Shown: positions 1 through 9,263 of the stretch, one piece after another
How positions within the stretch are numbered: position 1 is the first letter of the stretch
How the letters are laid out: each line of letters opens with the position of its first letter
Origin: Salinivirgaceae bacterium
GTDB lineage: Bacteria; Bacteroidota; Bacteroidia; Bacteroidales; SZUA-534
Length of the DNA: 39,113 nucleotides
Assembly: GCA_027858735.1 (NCBI GenBank)
Contig: JAQICC010000089.1
Coordinates: 1-39,113, forward strand
Reading direction: 5' to 3'
Translations under genes and position numbers: made by a program
The notes under the pieces: model-generated
What the model saw: only the letters and a program-made list of their open reading frames with translations
What the model was told of the DNA's origin: nothing
The model's database searches: none

Positions 1-341
1 CTTTAATATATTATGTTTTTTTTCAACAAAGACTTTATTATGCCAAAAATAATAAGCTTTAATAGTAGATCTATCCAAAAATAGAGCCTTGTAAAATAGG
101 TTTTAACAACTGAACTTAATTCGTAAATATTGCTTTAGATAGAGACCTGCATACATAGTTCCTCAATAAGTAAACAACCCTGAGCACAAGTTGTATAATA
201 TCTGAATCAGATGGTTTGAAGTAATTATAAAAATATTATTAACAAAAATTTAACAGTGAAATTTGCAATAAAACTTGCATATATTGAATTAATATATCAC
301 TTTTGTAAAGCAATGAAATAAAGTATTAACTATTTAAGTGT
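1..341. other. Noncoding leader region upstream of the glycan locus
   Basis: I see no convincing gene in these 341 bases, which are very AT-rich. The only structured part is the promoter-like segment at 275-305, listed separately. The rest could be the 3' flank of an upstream gene outside the window. If this locus is a classical polysaccharide utilization locus, its SusC/SusD genes would have to lie upstream of here or elsewhere. Confidence 0.5.
275..305 (+). promoter_or_regulatory. Putative promoter with palindrome between -33 and -7
   Basis: A TTG at 275-277 and CACTTTTG at 298-305 (7 of 8 to the Bacteroidota TAnnTTTG box) are separated by 20 bases. A perfect inverted repeat (ATATATT, GAATT spacer, AATATAT) at 279-297 fills that spacer exactly. 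The position, 36 bases before the first ATG, suits a repressor operator for the operon. The very AT-rich composition makes a chance palindrome possible. Confidence 0.35.
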
Positions 342-1046
342 ATGAAAAAAATAAAGAAAATAAGTATAGCTAGTGTAAAAATTGCTGCGGGCATGTTGCT
401 AATTGCAGCTTGTAATTCAAGTAATACCTCAAGCAATTACATAGGGAAAGCTTATGAAGATGAAGTTTACAAAGGTGGAGCTCAAACAATATCCGGAAAA
501 CTTCAGTGCGAATATTACGATTTTGGAGGCGAAGGTGTTGCTTTTCATGATACTGATTCTGCTAATTCAGGAAGTGGTGCTTTAAATCCGGCAGATGGGT
601 CATATTTACACGAATTCAGAATGAATGAGCCCGTTGATATTTCTTATACGAAATTTCGTGAACCAGCTATCGACAACACACCCTATAATTTTGTTGATCC
701 CGAAAAGGAGCAATTGTATGTGGGTTGGACTAAGCCAGGAGAATGGATGAAATATACCATTAATGTTGAAACGGAAGGTATGTATCAACTTGGATTAATG
801 TTTACATCTAATAAAGATGGGAGAATAGCATTTGCTGTAAATGATATAATGGTTACCGAGCCTATTCTAATCCCTTCTACTTTTGTTGCTGCTGATACGG
901 TTGCATGGAGACAATGGCACCATTGGAACTACATTGGTGACCTAGCGAAAATCAAACTTAAGAAAGGCATACAAACTTTTACATTACACACCGTTGAAAT
1001 TGGTGACATGAATTACGATTATATAAATTTTGAATTACTTAAATAA
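342..1046 (+). CDS. CBM6-like carbohydrate-binding lipoprotein
   Basis: The 234-aa protein starts with a lipoprotein signal peptide (lipobox LIAAC, Cys about residue 24), so it should be anchored in the outer membrane. The rest resembles a single CBM6-type beta-sandwich. It has the characteristic EYYDFGGEGVAFHDTDSAN stretch near residues 57-75, a later VGWTKPGEWMKYTINV segment, and ends in YDYINFELLK, the usual last strand of such modules. No catalytic domain is attached, so I infer a binding role: holding polysaccharide or oligosaccharide near the enzymes encoded just downstream. The ligand is not predictable from sequence alone. It is the first gene of a tightly spaced + strand run. The start is the only ATG placed correctly before the signal peptide. 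Confidence 0.75.
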   Translation: MKKIKKISIASVKIAAGMLLIAACNSSNTSSNYIGKAYEDEVYKGGAQTISGKLQCEYYDFGGEGVAFHDTDSANSGSGALNPADGSYLHEFRMNEPVDISYTKFREPAIDNTPYNFVDPEKEQLYVGWTKPGEWMKYTINVETEGMYQLGLMFTSNKDGRIAFAVNDIMVTEPILIPSTFVAADTVAWRQWHHWNYIGDLAKIKLKKGIQTFTLHTVEIGDMNYDYINFELLK

Positions 1047-1065
1047 CCTAAAAAAAAATCAAAAG

Positions 1066-2643
1066 ATGATTAAAGATAAAAGACTTCAGAATTTACCAAA
1101 TTGGATTAAAAAAGCTGTGCTGTTTTTAACAAAGACAAAAGTGCCGGCAAAAATTGTGTTCATCTCGACCTCAATTCTAGCAACACTTTGGTTTATAATA
1201 AGAGTAGTTCCTAAACCATCAAGAGCATTGTATCCTTGTATGCAAGTTGCAGCACCTATCATGTCAAGTTTTATTATTTGGGCACTAACTCTATCGGGTA
1301 CAGTTATGGCATTTAAAAAGGCAAAGCATAAGTTATATGAAGCTAAATACATTGCAGCATTTTTATTCGTACTTATTGGAATCGGGTCGGCCTCTGTATT
1401 TACTTTTAATACAGCAAACGAAACTAGTGCTAATGAACTAGAAATTTGGTATAAAGCTAATATTCCATTGGGTGTTGCGAAAGGTATAAACCCAGGCCGA
1501 GTGGCTTGGTCACATAACCCTAACATAGCATCATGGGATGGAAAAACCGGTTTTTGGTGGGAAGATGCCTACAATAATCAAGAGGAAACAGATAAGTTAT
1601 TAAGCCAGGCACTTTTCAGCGTAACCAATAAACAAACTGAAAAAGAAGCTTGGACTGAATTATTCAGCTTTTACAACAAAACCAATCAAAATAAAGAACA
1701 AGGGTATACAGCTGGTGAAAAAATAGCCATTAAGTTAAACTTGAACAATACAGATGCCCATGCAAACAGCAACAGAATAAATGCAAATCCACAACTCACA
1801 CTTGCATTATTAAGCAGTCTAATAAATGAGGGTGGCGTTGCAGAGGAAAACATTATAGTAGGTGATCCAAGTCGTTTTTTAACTGATAATATATACGACA
1901 AATGCCATGCAGCATTTCCAAAAGTACGTTTTGAGGATCATAATGGTGGTGATGGACGAGAAAAAGCAACATTTGTTGAAAATGGTTTTCAATATTCATT
2001 TGATTTCGATAAACAAACAACAGGTTTAGCAACTAGCTTTGTGGAAGCTGATTATGTTATTAACATGGCATTATTGAAAGGGCATGTTAGTCAAGGCGTG
2101 ACACTGAATGCCAAAAACTTTTTTGGCTGTGTTGATATTGAAACCGATTGGCGTAAAAATGCACACTGTAGTGGCTTTAGTCAAAGCAAGGAAGGCACGC
2201 GTCAATATTCAGTTTATCCTGATTTTATTGGACATAAAGATTTGGGTGCTAAAACCATACTTTATTTGGTGGATGGCATTTATGGTCATAAATTTGTTGA
2301 TGGTATACCAGAATTTAAATGGGCACTAGCTCCATTTAATAATGAGTGGCCCAATAGCTTATTTGCTTCTCAAGATCCTGTTGCTTTGGAATCTGTAGCA
2401 CTTGATTTTGCCCTTACAGAATGGCCTGATGCTCCTGACATGATGTATAGCGACCATGCTATGGAAGAAATGGCTTTAGCGAATAATCCGCCTTCAAACG
2501 TTGTTTATGATCCAGAGCGCGATGGTACACCACTTAAAAGCCTAGGCGTTACGGAACATTGGAATAATGCCTCAGATAAAAAATATAGCCGTAACTTAGG
2601 TAAGGAAAATGGTATTGAATTGATATATTTATTAATTGATTAA
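1066..2643 (+). CDS. DUF362 domain protein with N-terminal membrane anchor
   Basis: An in-frame TTG at 1030 exists but overlaps the previous gene. The ATG at 1066, 19 bases after the previous stop and followed by a sensible N-terminus, is the likelier start and gives 525 aa. Three hydrophobic segments (about residues 29-48, 61-82 and 95-114) precede a large soluble part (about 125-525) that looks like a DUF362 domain: AGEKIAIKLNLNN, NIIVGDPSRFLTDN, DYVINMALLKGHVSQGVTLNAKN and SQDPVALESVALDFAL are typical of that family. DUF362 has no firm biochemical function; some members carry ferredoxin-type clusters, but I see no Cys-rich ferredoxin motif here. Its place among glycoside hydrolases suggests a role in glycan processing at the membrane, which is inference. 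Confidence 0.7.
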   Translation: MIKDKRLQNLPNWIKKAVLFLTKTKVPAKIVFISTSILATLWFIIRVVPKPSRALYPCMQVAAPIMSSFIIWALTLSGTVMAFKKAKHKLYEAKYIAAFLFVLIGIGSASVFTFNTANETSANELEIWYKANIPLGVAKGINPGRVAWSHNPNIASWDGKTGFWWEDAYNNQEETDKLLSQALFSVTNKQTEKEAWTELFSFYNKTNQNKEQGYTAGEKIAIKLNLNNTDAHANSNRINANPQLTLALLSSLINEGGVAEENIIVGDPSRFLTDNIYDKCHAAFPKVRFEDHNGGDGREKATFVENGFQYSFDFDKQTTGLATSFVEADYVINMALLKGHVSQGVTLNAKNFFGCVDIETDWRKNAHCSGFSQSKEGTRQYSVYPDFIGHKDLGAKTILYLVDGIYGHKFVDGIPEFKWALAPFNNEWPNSLFASQDPVALESVALDFALTEWPDAPDMMYSDHAMEEMALANNPPSNVVYDPERDGTPLKSLGVTEHWNNASDKKYSRNLGKENGIELIYLLID

Positions 2644-2668
2644 TAATTATACCTAAACTAATTTTTAA

Positions 2669-4525
2669 ATGATGCGCAACGTTTTTACAGGATTAATTTT
2701 ATTTAGCATGTCGCTGACAACCAGCTTATTATTTGGCCAAGAATCCCAAATAATCAACATTGAGAATCGGAACATCACAACCTTAAACGGAGTTTGGAAA
2801 TATATTGTAGACCCTTACGAATTAGGCTATTACGATTACAGAAGAGAAGCTCGTGACCAACGTGATGATCCAGGGAAATCAGAAGCTTTCTTCACCAATC
2901 ACAAACCTCAGACTCCTTCAGAGAGAGTAGAATATGATTTTGATAAATCGGACAACATTTTAGTTCCTAGAGATTGGAATTCACAAAAAGAAAAACTGTT
3001 TTATTACGAAGGGTCTGTATGGTATTATAAAGCTTTCGACTATAAAATGCCATCAAATGGCAATCGCCAATTTATATATTTTGGAGCGGCTAATTACGAA
3101 GCCGATGTGTATTTGAATGGAACTAAGTTAGGTAAGCATATTGGTGGTTTTACTCCTTTTAACTACGAAATTACTAAGCTATTAAAGACTGAGGGTAATT
3201 TTATTATAGTTAAAGTTGATAATACAAGAGGTCTTGAAAAAGTACCTACAATAAATACCGATTGGTGGAACTATGGTGGACTTACGCGCGATGTTAAAAT
3301 TGTGGAAGTTGCCTCTACCTTTGTTGAAGATTACTACATTCAATTAGCGAAAAGCGAACCAAATACTATTGATATTTCGCTTACTCTAAATGGCACTAAA
3401 AAGGCTAATCAACAGGTAATTATAGAAATTCCCGAAACAAAATTAAGTGCAACTTGCATTACTAATGATGCCGGAATAGCTACGGTTAAAATTGCAGCTA
3501 AAAACCTGAAGTTATGGTCACCTGAAAGTCCATATTTATATGACATTAAAATAACTCACAATAACAATATTCTTTCAGATAAAATTGGATTCCGAACCCT
3601 CAAAACAAAAGGTTCCGATATTTTATTAAATGACCAATCAATATTCTTACGCGGTATTTCAATTCACGAAGAAAATGGGATTCGTGGAGGCCGGGCCTAC
3701 TCGGTTGAGGATGCTCGTATGTTATTGGGTTGGGCTAAAGAATTAGGCTGTAATTTTGTGCGCTTGGCACATTATCCACATAACGAAAATATGATTCGTG
3801 TGGCCGATGAAATTGGACTTATGGTTTGGTCGGAAGTTCCTGTTTATTGGACCATTCAATGGCAAAACGAGGAAACATACAAGAATGCTGAGAATCAACT
3901 TACAAATATGATTACTCGAGATAAGAACCGTGCGTCGGTTATTATTTGGTCCATGGCCAATGAAACTCCGGTATCGCCAGAGCGAACTGCCTTTTTAAAG
4001 AAAATGATTGAGACTACTCGTGAACTAGACAATGTTCGTTTAATTAGCGCAGCTTTAGAAAGACACACTGAAAAGGGTACAAAAAACACACAGGTAATTG
4101 AAGACCCCCTACAGGAATTTGTCGATGTAATAAGCTTTAATCAATACATTGGTTGGTACGATGGTTTACCTGAAAAATGTAAAACAGCAGAATTTAATAT
4201 AAAATTTGACAAACCTGTAATTATTTCAGAGTTTGGCGGCGGTGCTTTACAAGGTCATCACGGCACAAAAGAAGAGCGCTGGACGGAAGAATTTCAGGAA
4301 GATTTATATAAAGAGACGGTTAAAATGCTGGATAAAATTCCGCAACTACGTGGTATGACACCATGGATTTTAGCTGACTTTCGTTCTCCTCGTAGGGTAC
4401 TACCTGACATTCAAGATGGTTGGAACCGAAAGGGGTTAATTTCAGAAACGGGCAATAAAAAGAAGGCATTCTATGTGCTTCAAAATTATTATAAAACAAA
4501 AAAGGCAGAATACAACAAAAAGTAG
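2669..4525 (+). CDS. GH2 glycosidase, probable beta-glucuronidase
   Basis: The 618-aa protein has a signal peptide (cleavage near LLFGQ) and the compact three-part GH2 layout: sugar-binding jelly roll, immunoglobulin-like domain and TIM barrel. Its length fits beta-glucuronidases (about 600 aa) rather than the much longer beta-galactosidases. The acid/base Glu is in MANETP (E432) and the nucleophile Glu in ISEFGG (E521). Near the C-terminus NRKG (N586 and K588) matches the N-x-K motif that in characterised beta-glucuronidases contacts the uronic acid carboxylate, so a uronic acid substrate is likely. Beta-galacturonidase is an alternative. Predicted periplasmic or surface enzyme. It sits 25 bases after the DUF362 gene and 27 before the SDR gene, so it is probably cotranscribed with both. 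Confidence 0.85.
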   Translation: MMRNVFTGLILFSMSLTTSLLFGQESQIINIENRNITTLNGVWKYIVDPYELGYYDYRREARDQRDDPGKSEAFFTNHKPQTPSERVEYDFDKSDNILVPRDWNSQKEKLFYYEGSVWYYKAFDYKMPSNGNRQFIYFGAANYEADVYLNGTKLGKHIGGFTPFNYEITKLLKTEGNFIIVKVDNTRGLEKVPTINTDWWNYGGLTRDVKIVEVASTFVEDYYIQLAKSEPNTIDISLTLNGTKKANQQVIIEIPETKLSATCITNDAGIATVKIAAKNLKLWSPESPYLYDIKITHNNNILSDKIGFRTLKTKGSDILLNDQSIFLRGISIHEENGIRGGRAYSVEDARMLLGWAKELGCNFVRLAHYPHNENMIRVADEIGLMVWSEVPVYWTIQWQNEETYKNAENQLTNMITRDKNRASVIIWSMANETPVSPERTAFLKKMIETTRELDNVRLISAALERHTEKGTKNTQVIEDPLQEFVDVISFNQYIGWYDGLPEKCKTAEFNIKFDKPVIISEFGGGALQGHHGTKEERWTEEFQEDLYKETVKMLDKIPQLRGMTPWILADFRSPRRVLPDIQDGWNRKGLISETGNKKKAFYVLQNYYKTKKAEYNKK

Positions 4526-4552
4526 CACTACAATTTAAAAAAACTAAAAAAA

Positions 4553-5266
4553 ATGATTGATTTAAAAGGAAAAAATGCGCTTATCACTGGATCGAGCAGA
4601 GGAGTTGGACAACAAATAGCGCTAGGTTTGGCTCAATTGGGGTGCAATGTAATTTTACATGGCCGTACCATAGAAAGCAATACAAAAACATTAGATTTAC
4701 TTGAAAAATATACAGTTAACAAGTATTGTGTAGCGGGTGAATTATCTGATGAAGGTCAGGTTAATGACATTATTAAACAAGTACAAGATTTAGGTCTTCA
4801 AATTGACATTCTGTATAACAATGCTGCTATTATGTCTCCGTATTACGAAGATTATTGGAAGCATACTTGGGAAGATTGGATGGAAAGTTTCAAAGTAAAT
4901 GTTATGGCAATGTATAGTTTATGCCGTGCATTTGTTCCTGCTATGATTGAAAATGGTTTTGGACGTGTAATAAACACAACTTCCGGAATTATGGATCAGC
5001 CAGAATTGGCCCCTTACGGAGCTTCGAAATGGGCGGTTAATAAATTGACCGATGATTTAAAAGAAAAACTTAAAGCGACTAATGTAAGAATGAATACGCT
5101 TGATCCAGGATGGTGTCGTACCGATTTGGGCGGATCACAAGCCGATCATGATGTAAAAGATGTATTGCCTGGTGCACTTGCTCCTGCTCTTATTGAAAAT
5201 GATGGGCCTAATGGTGAATTCTTCTCAGCTATTGAACACAAGCTTGATCCAGATTTATTAAAGTAA
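4553..5266 (+). CDS. SDR family NAD(P)-dependent oxidoreductase
   Basis: This 237-aa cytoplasmic protein has the classical short-chain dehydrogenase features: the TGSSRGVG cofactor loop at the N-terminus, NNAAIM after the fourth strand, and the catalytic YGASK (Y155, K159) with a Ser in the preceding TTSGIM segment. Substrate is not predictable. In a locus with beta-glucuronidase and unsaturated uronyl hydrolase it could reduce a uronate-derived keto sugar; keturonate reductases of the SDR family are known in uronate pathways. That assignment is inference from neighbours. It has no signal peptide, unlike the genes around it, so it acts after sugar uptake. A weak terminator-like hairpin follows within 60 bases. 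Confidence 0.85.
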   Translation: MIDLKGKNALITGSSRGVGQQIALGLAQLGCNVILHGRTIESNTKTLDLLEKYTVNKYCVAGELSDEGQVNDIIKQVQDLGLQIDILYNNAAIMSPYYEDYWKHTWEDWMESFKVNVMAMYSLCRAFVPAMIENGFGRVINTTSGIMDQPELAPYGASKWAVNKLTDDLKEKLKATNVRMNTLDPGWCRTDLGGSQADHDVKDVLPGALAPALIENDGPNGEFFSAIEHKLDPDLLK

Positions 5267-5285
5267 TAGAATAGGTTAGTAAATT

Positions 5286-5322
5286 AAGAGTGGCAGCGCC
5301 TTAAATCTGCTTCTCTTTTTTT
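5286..5322 (+). terminator. Weak intrinsic terminator or attenuator
   Basis: AAGAG plus GCAG (5286-5296) pairs with CTGC plus CTCTT (5307-5317), with a small TG/TT internal loop, followed by a T run to 5322. Placed 20 bases after the SDR stop and before the GH105-type gene, it may partly separate two halves of the locus. The stem is imperfect, so read-through is likely. Confidence 0.45.
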
Positions 5323-5347
5323 AAAAATATCTTTCATAACTAAACTC

Positions 5348-6514
5348 ATGAAACCGACCCAAACCCTAATTGCATTTTTATTTCTATCCTTTTTATTGTT
5401 CCACAATGCGTTCTCACAAAGTGAAAGTATAAAATGGTCTGATAGCGTTGCTCAAAGTTTTATTAAAAGATTCCCTGACCCTGATACCATGTATTGTTGT
5501 GGGGGTACCAATCACTTTAGCTGGCAAGCTGGCTATGTGATGTTTGCTATGGAGAAAATTTGGAAATCTACTGGTGATTCTACCTACTTTAATTACATTA
5601 AGCGCTACGTAGATCAACAGGTTGACGCACAAGGGAATGTTCCTCCTTTTAAAGATGATGCCTTAGATAATTTCCTTCCGGGATATGCCATTTTGTTTAT
5701 GTACGAGCAAACCCAAGAGGAAAAATACAAGATTGCCGCTAAAACTATACGCGATGGATTTAATGATTATCCACGCAACTCAAATGACCTATTTTGGCAT
5801 GGCGAATGGTCAACCCATCAATCGTGGATTGATGGTGTTTTCATGGGTCAAATATTTCTTGCTCGCTATGGCAGCATTATTGGCGATAGTAAATATGCAT
5901 TTGATGAAGTGGTTAAACAAATGACCTTAATTGTAGATAAATGCGGACAAGATGATGGATTGATCATGCATGGTTGGGATGAAAGCAAAAAAGCCAGCTG
6001 GGCCGATAAAACAACAGGCCTTGCTCCTGCTGTTTGGAGTGAAGGATTGGGTTGGTATGCAGTACTTATTGCCGATGTTTTTGATTATTTACCTAAAGAT
6101 CATCAGGGTTACCCAAAACTAAAGGAAATTCATAAACATTTATGCGAAGGTATTAAGGCCAACCAAGACCCTGAAACAGGCATGTGGTGCCAGGTGGTTG
6201 ACAAATGCGGTGATCCAGGCAACTGGAACGAAACCTCGGGTAGTTGTATGTTCACTTATTTGCTACAAAATTCAATTGATAAAGGTTATATAAGTGAAGC
6301 TGACTATGGTCCAGTAGTCAAGAAAGCCTATAAAGGTTTTGTCAAAAAGGCTGTATATAATGAAGAGGGTTTTATAGATCTGCTTGACTGCAGCAGCATT
6401 GGCATTGTTGATAATTATGATGCTTATCTTAACTCTCCAAAAGAAGTAAGTCCGTTTGGTGCTTTTGGTTCCTTTATAATTGCTACCAATGTTATTGAAA
6501 ATAGCAATCACTAA
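5348..6514 (+). CDS. GH105/GH88-type unsaturated uronyl hydrolase
   Basis: The 388-aa protein has a signal peptide (LLFHNAFSQ) followed by an alpha/alpha-barrel domain resembling YteR-type unsaturated rhamnogalacturonyl hydrolases. Recognisable parts are SWIDGVFMGQIFLARYG (D162 fits the catalytic Asp position), LIMHGWDE, TTGLAPAVWSEGLGWYAV and DVFDYLPKDHQGYPKL. These enzymes hydrate the 4,5-double bond left on the non-reducing uronic acid after a polysaccharide lyase cut, releasing a 5-keto-uronate. That implies a lyase acts on the same glycan, yet none is encoded in this window. GH105 is favoured over GH88 by the WDE and EGLGW region; the exact sugar is unknown. Confidence 0.8.
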   Translation: MKPTQTLIAFLFLSFLLFHNAFSQSESIKWSDSVAQSFIKRFPDPDTMYCCGGTNHFSWQAGYVMFAMEKIWKSTGDSTYFNYIKRYVDQQVDAQGNVPPFKDDALDNFLPGYAILFMYEQTQEEKYKIAAKTIRDGFNDYPRNSNDLFWHGEWSTHQSWIDGVFMGQIFLARYGSIIGDSKYAFDEVVKQMTLIVDKCGQDDGLIMHGWDESKKASWADKTTGLAPAVWSEGLGWYAVLIADVFDYLPKDHQGYPKLKEIHKHLCEGIKANQDPETGMWCQVVDKCGDPGNWNETSGSCMFTYLLQNSIDKGYISEADYGPVVKKAYKGFVKKAVYNEEGFIDLLDCSSIGIVDNYDAYLNSPKEVSPFGAFGSFIIATNVIENSNH

Positions 6515-6555
6515 AACATGAACATTTCATTTTAAACCAAAAAAATATTTGAATC

Positions 6556-7992
6556 ATGAATTACGACCTGTACTTTTCCAAATTCAAGAATTATAGACAC
6601 TTGGTTTTTACTATAGTTCTAGGTGCAATTTATTCAAATAGTATTGCACAACAAAAAATCAACACTAAAGCACAAATGTTTGTTACCGCTGAGTCTACCA
6701 ATCAGCTACTTTCCGATTATGGTATGGTAGAATTTGAACCACTAGAACAACCCGACGAAGATTACCCAACCATTTTTGTAGATGACGATATTACTTTTCA
6801 AACCATTCACGGGTTTGGTGGCGCATTTACCGATGCAGCTGCTATTACTTTTGCGAAATTACCTACCGAGGTACAAAATCAGTTTTTAACAGAATGTTTT
6901 GACCCCATTGAAGGCCATGGATACAACCTTTGCCGTACAACTATTCACAGTTGCGATTATTCCGATTCAATGTATACTTATGCTGAAGTTGAAGGTGATA
7001 TAGATTTGGAACATTTCACTATTAAACATGATATGAAGTATCGCATACCCATGATAAAAAGTGCTATGGAAGCTTCAAAAGGGAATCTTCGTTTTTTCGC
7101 ATCGCCATGGAGTCCACCGGCCTGGATGAAAACAAATAATGAGATGAAACATGGCGGAAAACTCAAATTAGAATATCAGCAAACCTGGGCAAATTATTTT
7201 GTGAAATACGTACAAGAATATAAAAAGTTGGGTATACCCATGTGGGGAATTACAGTTCAAAACGAAGCATTAGCAAACCAAATTTGGGAATCGTGTATTT
7301 ATACTGCAAAAGAAGAAAAAGATTTTGTTCGAGATTATTTGGGCCCAACCTTACACAAAAATGAAATGGCCGATATTAAACTCATGATTTGGGATCATAA
7401 TAGAGGTATTATTCAGCAACGAGCCGAAGTGGCTTTCGAAGATACTGCAGCTTCTAAGTATATTTGGGGAACCGCCTTTCATTGGTATGTAGGTGACCAT
7501 TTCGATAACATTAGGATATTGCACGATGCCTATCCTGACAAAGACATGATATACTCGGAGGCAGGAACAAGAGGTACTTGGGAGGCCGCAAATAAAATGG
7601 CTAAAAATATTATTATGGATCTTAATAACTGGGCTTCGGGCTGGGTATTTTGGAACCTAATGCTCGACCAGAACAACGGCCCAAGGCATGCTGGAGATGT
7701 ATTTTCATCAAACATTGTAAATGCCAATATAAATACCGGAGAAATAACTTACAACCCACCACATTATGTATTTGGGCATTTCTCAAAATTTATTAAACCC
7801 GGTGCTAAAAGACTACCCTGTACATCGAGCAGCGATGAATTTATTGCCACTGCCTTTGTTAATACAAATGGAAAAATTGCTGTAGTTATTTATAATTTAA
7901 GTGATACTGAGCAAAAAGGCCAGATGTGGATTGAGGGAAAAGTGGTTAAATTTTCATCACCAGCCAATGGTCTTATTACCATGGTTTTTTAA
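6556..7992 (+). CDS. Glycoside hydrolase family 30 enzyme
   Basis: The 478-aa secreted enzyme (signal peptide ending near NSIAQQ) matches the glucosylceramidase-like GH30 group: IHGFGGAFTDAAA opens the barrel, the acid/base Glu lies in VQNEAL (E237) and the nucleophile in IYSEAGTRG (E335). ASPWSPPAWMKTN, GTAFHWYVGDHF and the C-terminal HFSKFIKPGAKR segment, which begins the attached beta domain, are also typical. Family activities include beta-1,6-glucanase, beta-glucosidase, beta-xylosidase and beta-fucosidase. The neighbouring GH3 and tandem-module lipoprotein resemble known beta-1,6-glucan loci, so beta-1,6-glucan-type activity is a reasonable but unproven guess. Confidence 0.85.
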   Translation: MNYDLYFSKFKNYRHLVFTIVLGAIYSNSIAQQKINTKAQMFVTAESTNQLLSDYGMVEFEPLEQPDEDYPTIFVDDDITFQTIHGFGGAFTDAAAITFAKLPTEVQNQFLTECFDPIEGHGYNLCRTTIHSCDYSDSMYTYAEVEGDIDLEHFTIKHDMKYRIPMIKSAMEASKGNLRFFASPWSPPAWMKTNNEMKHGGKLKLEYQQTWANYFVKYVQEYKKLGIPMWGITVQNEALANQIWESCIYTAKEEKDFVRDYLGPTLHKNEMADIKLMIWDHNRGIIQQRAEVAFEDTAASKYIWGTAFHWYVGDHFDNIRILHDAYPDKDMIYSEAGTRGTWEAANKMAKNIIMDLNNWASGWVFWNLMLDQNNGPRHAGDVFSSNIVNANINTGEITYNPPHYVFGHFSKFIKPGAKRLPCTSSSDEFIATAFVNTNGKIAVVIYNLSDTEQKGQMWIEGKVVKFSSPANGLITMVF

Positions 7993-8079
7993 TTGATGTT
8001 TCTCTTGCAACCTAAAAAAGCACACAATTAAACCAAAAAATAATTTAACCTAATAATGCTTAAACAATCTAATTAAAAA

Positions 8080-9261
8080 ATGATAAAACTTGTAAAAGCC
8101 TGTTCTCTTTATATTGCAATATTAACCTTACTGCAAAGTTGTGCAACTGAAATGAAATATGACATTGAACTAGATATGTCAAATCCGAGCGATTGGACTG
8201 TTGATGTGGTTCATTTAGGTTCTAAACAAATTGATATTGCATATGACTCGATTGATAATGCCGTTGTAATGCATCCTTTATGGTCTGCTATTGATACAAT
8301 TTCAACCGACGTAGCTACCCGAAATGTTCAGAATGGACGCTTACACACCTACCAAAACATTAAAATGAGCGATTGCACCCAATCCGAAGTTCATTTTGAA
8401 ATAAAAATGCCTCAAGAGTATATTGATGAAGGAAAAATGGAATTTGTTTTTTCGCTGCAAGCAAGTACAGCTGGCGATTATTTATTTAATGGCCATACCT
8501 TTACCATGGAAGATTTTGTGGGGAGCGGAAACACTTACAAAAAAATGGTTGTTATACCAGCCGACTATAATGAACCTCCAATAAAACAAAGAAAAATAGA
8601 GCGCATAAACATCATTTTTGAGCGTCAAGGATCGTTTGTTTCTGCACCCATTAAGATTCGTAATTTAGGTATTTACCTTAACGAAGATAAAATTGTTCCT
8701 CCAGAACCAGATGTTATTGTTGAAAATCCAAAATCGTTTTACGAGTTTACTTACGATACCCAAGAAGCCATTGATGCATTGCATATTGAAGTTTCTACCG
8801 AAACCATGGACATTACCCGCCAATTAAGCGCTACTGGCGATGGTGTGGAATTTATTCCACTATGGAGTGTAGGTCAAGTACCTGATGGACACACTGGCAA
8901 TGTAGCCATCAGTCAAACGCTTGGCGCACCACACAACTTTGAGCCTTTTAAAACTGAATATGTATTTAAAATACCACAAGCATATTTCGACGAAGGTAAA
9001 CTGCAAATTACGCCTTTCGTTCAAGCTGGTGAGCAAGGTTATTTTGTATGGAGTGGTGTTGCGCGTAACTTAGTTGAATATGCCGAAAAAGCAGGTCAAG
9101 ACATTGTACTAAGCTTATCAACCGAAGATTTCTTAGTGAACAAACAAAAAAAGAAGAACCTAATTGAATCCGTAGGTTTTAAATTCGATCGTCATGGTTC
9201 AACGGTAACCGAACTTATAACACTTAAGAGTATAAAAGTAACTTTAGATATTGAAAAATAA
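8080..9261 (+). CDS. Lipoprotein with two tandem beta-sandwich-like modules
   Basis: I do not recognise a named family. The 393-aa protein has a lipoprotein signal (LLQSC, Cys about 21) and two homologous halves joined by a linker rich in Pro and acidic residues (about 205-220). Matching segments are MPQEYIDEGKMEF with IPQAYFDEGKLQI, GDYLFNG with GYFVWSG, and IIFERQGSFVSAPIKIRNLGI with a later FKFDRHGSTV stretch plus its final strands. This is an internal duplication of a module of about 180 residues predicted to be mostly beta strand. Between GH30 and GH3 genes, a surface glycan-binding protein (SGBP-like) role is the best inference. No catalytic signature is visible. Confidence 0.65.
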   Translation: MIKLVKACSLYIAILTLLQSCATEMKYDIELDMSNPSDWTVDVVHLGSKQIDIAYDSIDNAVVMHPLWSAIDTISTDVATRNVQNGRLHTYQNIKMSDCTQSEVHFEIKMPQEYIDEGKMEFVFSLQASTAGDYLFNGHTFTMEDFVGSGNTYKKMVVIPADYNEPPIKQRKIERINIIFERQGSFVSAPIKIRNLGIYLNEDKIVPPEPDVIVENPKSFYEFTYDTQEAIDALHIEVSTETMDITRQLSATGDGVEFIPLWSVGQVPDGHTGNVAISQTLGAPHNFEPFKTEYVFKIPQAYFDEGKLQITPFVQAGEQGYFVWSGVARNLVEYAEKAGQDIVLSLSTEDFLVNKQKKKNLIESVGFKFDRHGSTVTELITLKSIKVTLDIEK

Positions 9262-9263
9262 AT

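Noticed and set aside
1030-1065. Upstream TTG start for the DUF362 gene
   Set aside because: It overlaps the end of the lipoprotein gene and adds an Asn/Lys-rich tail; the ATG at 1066 is better placed.
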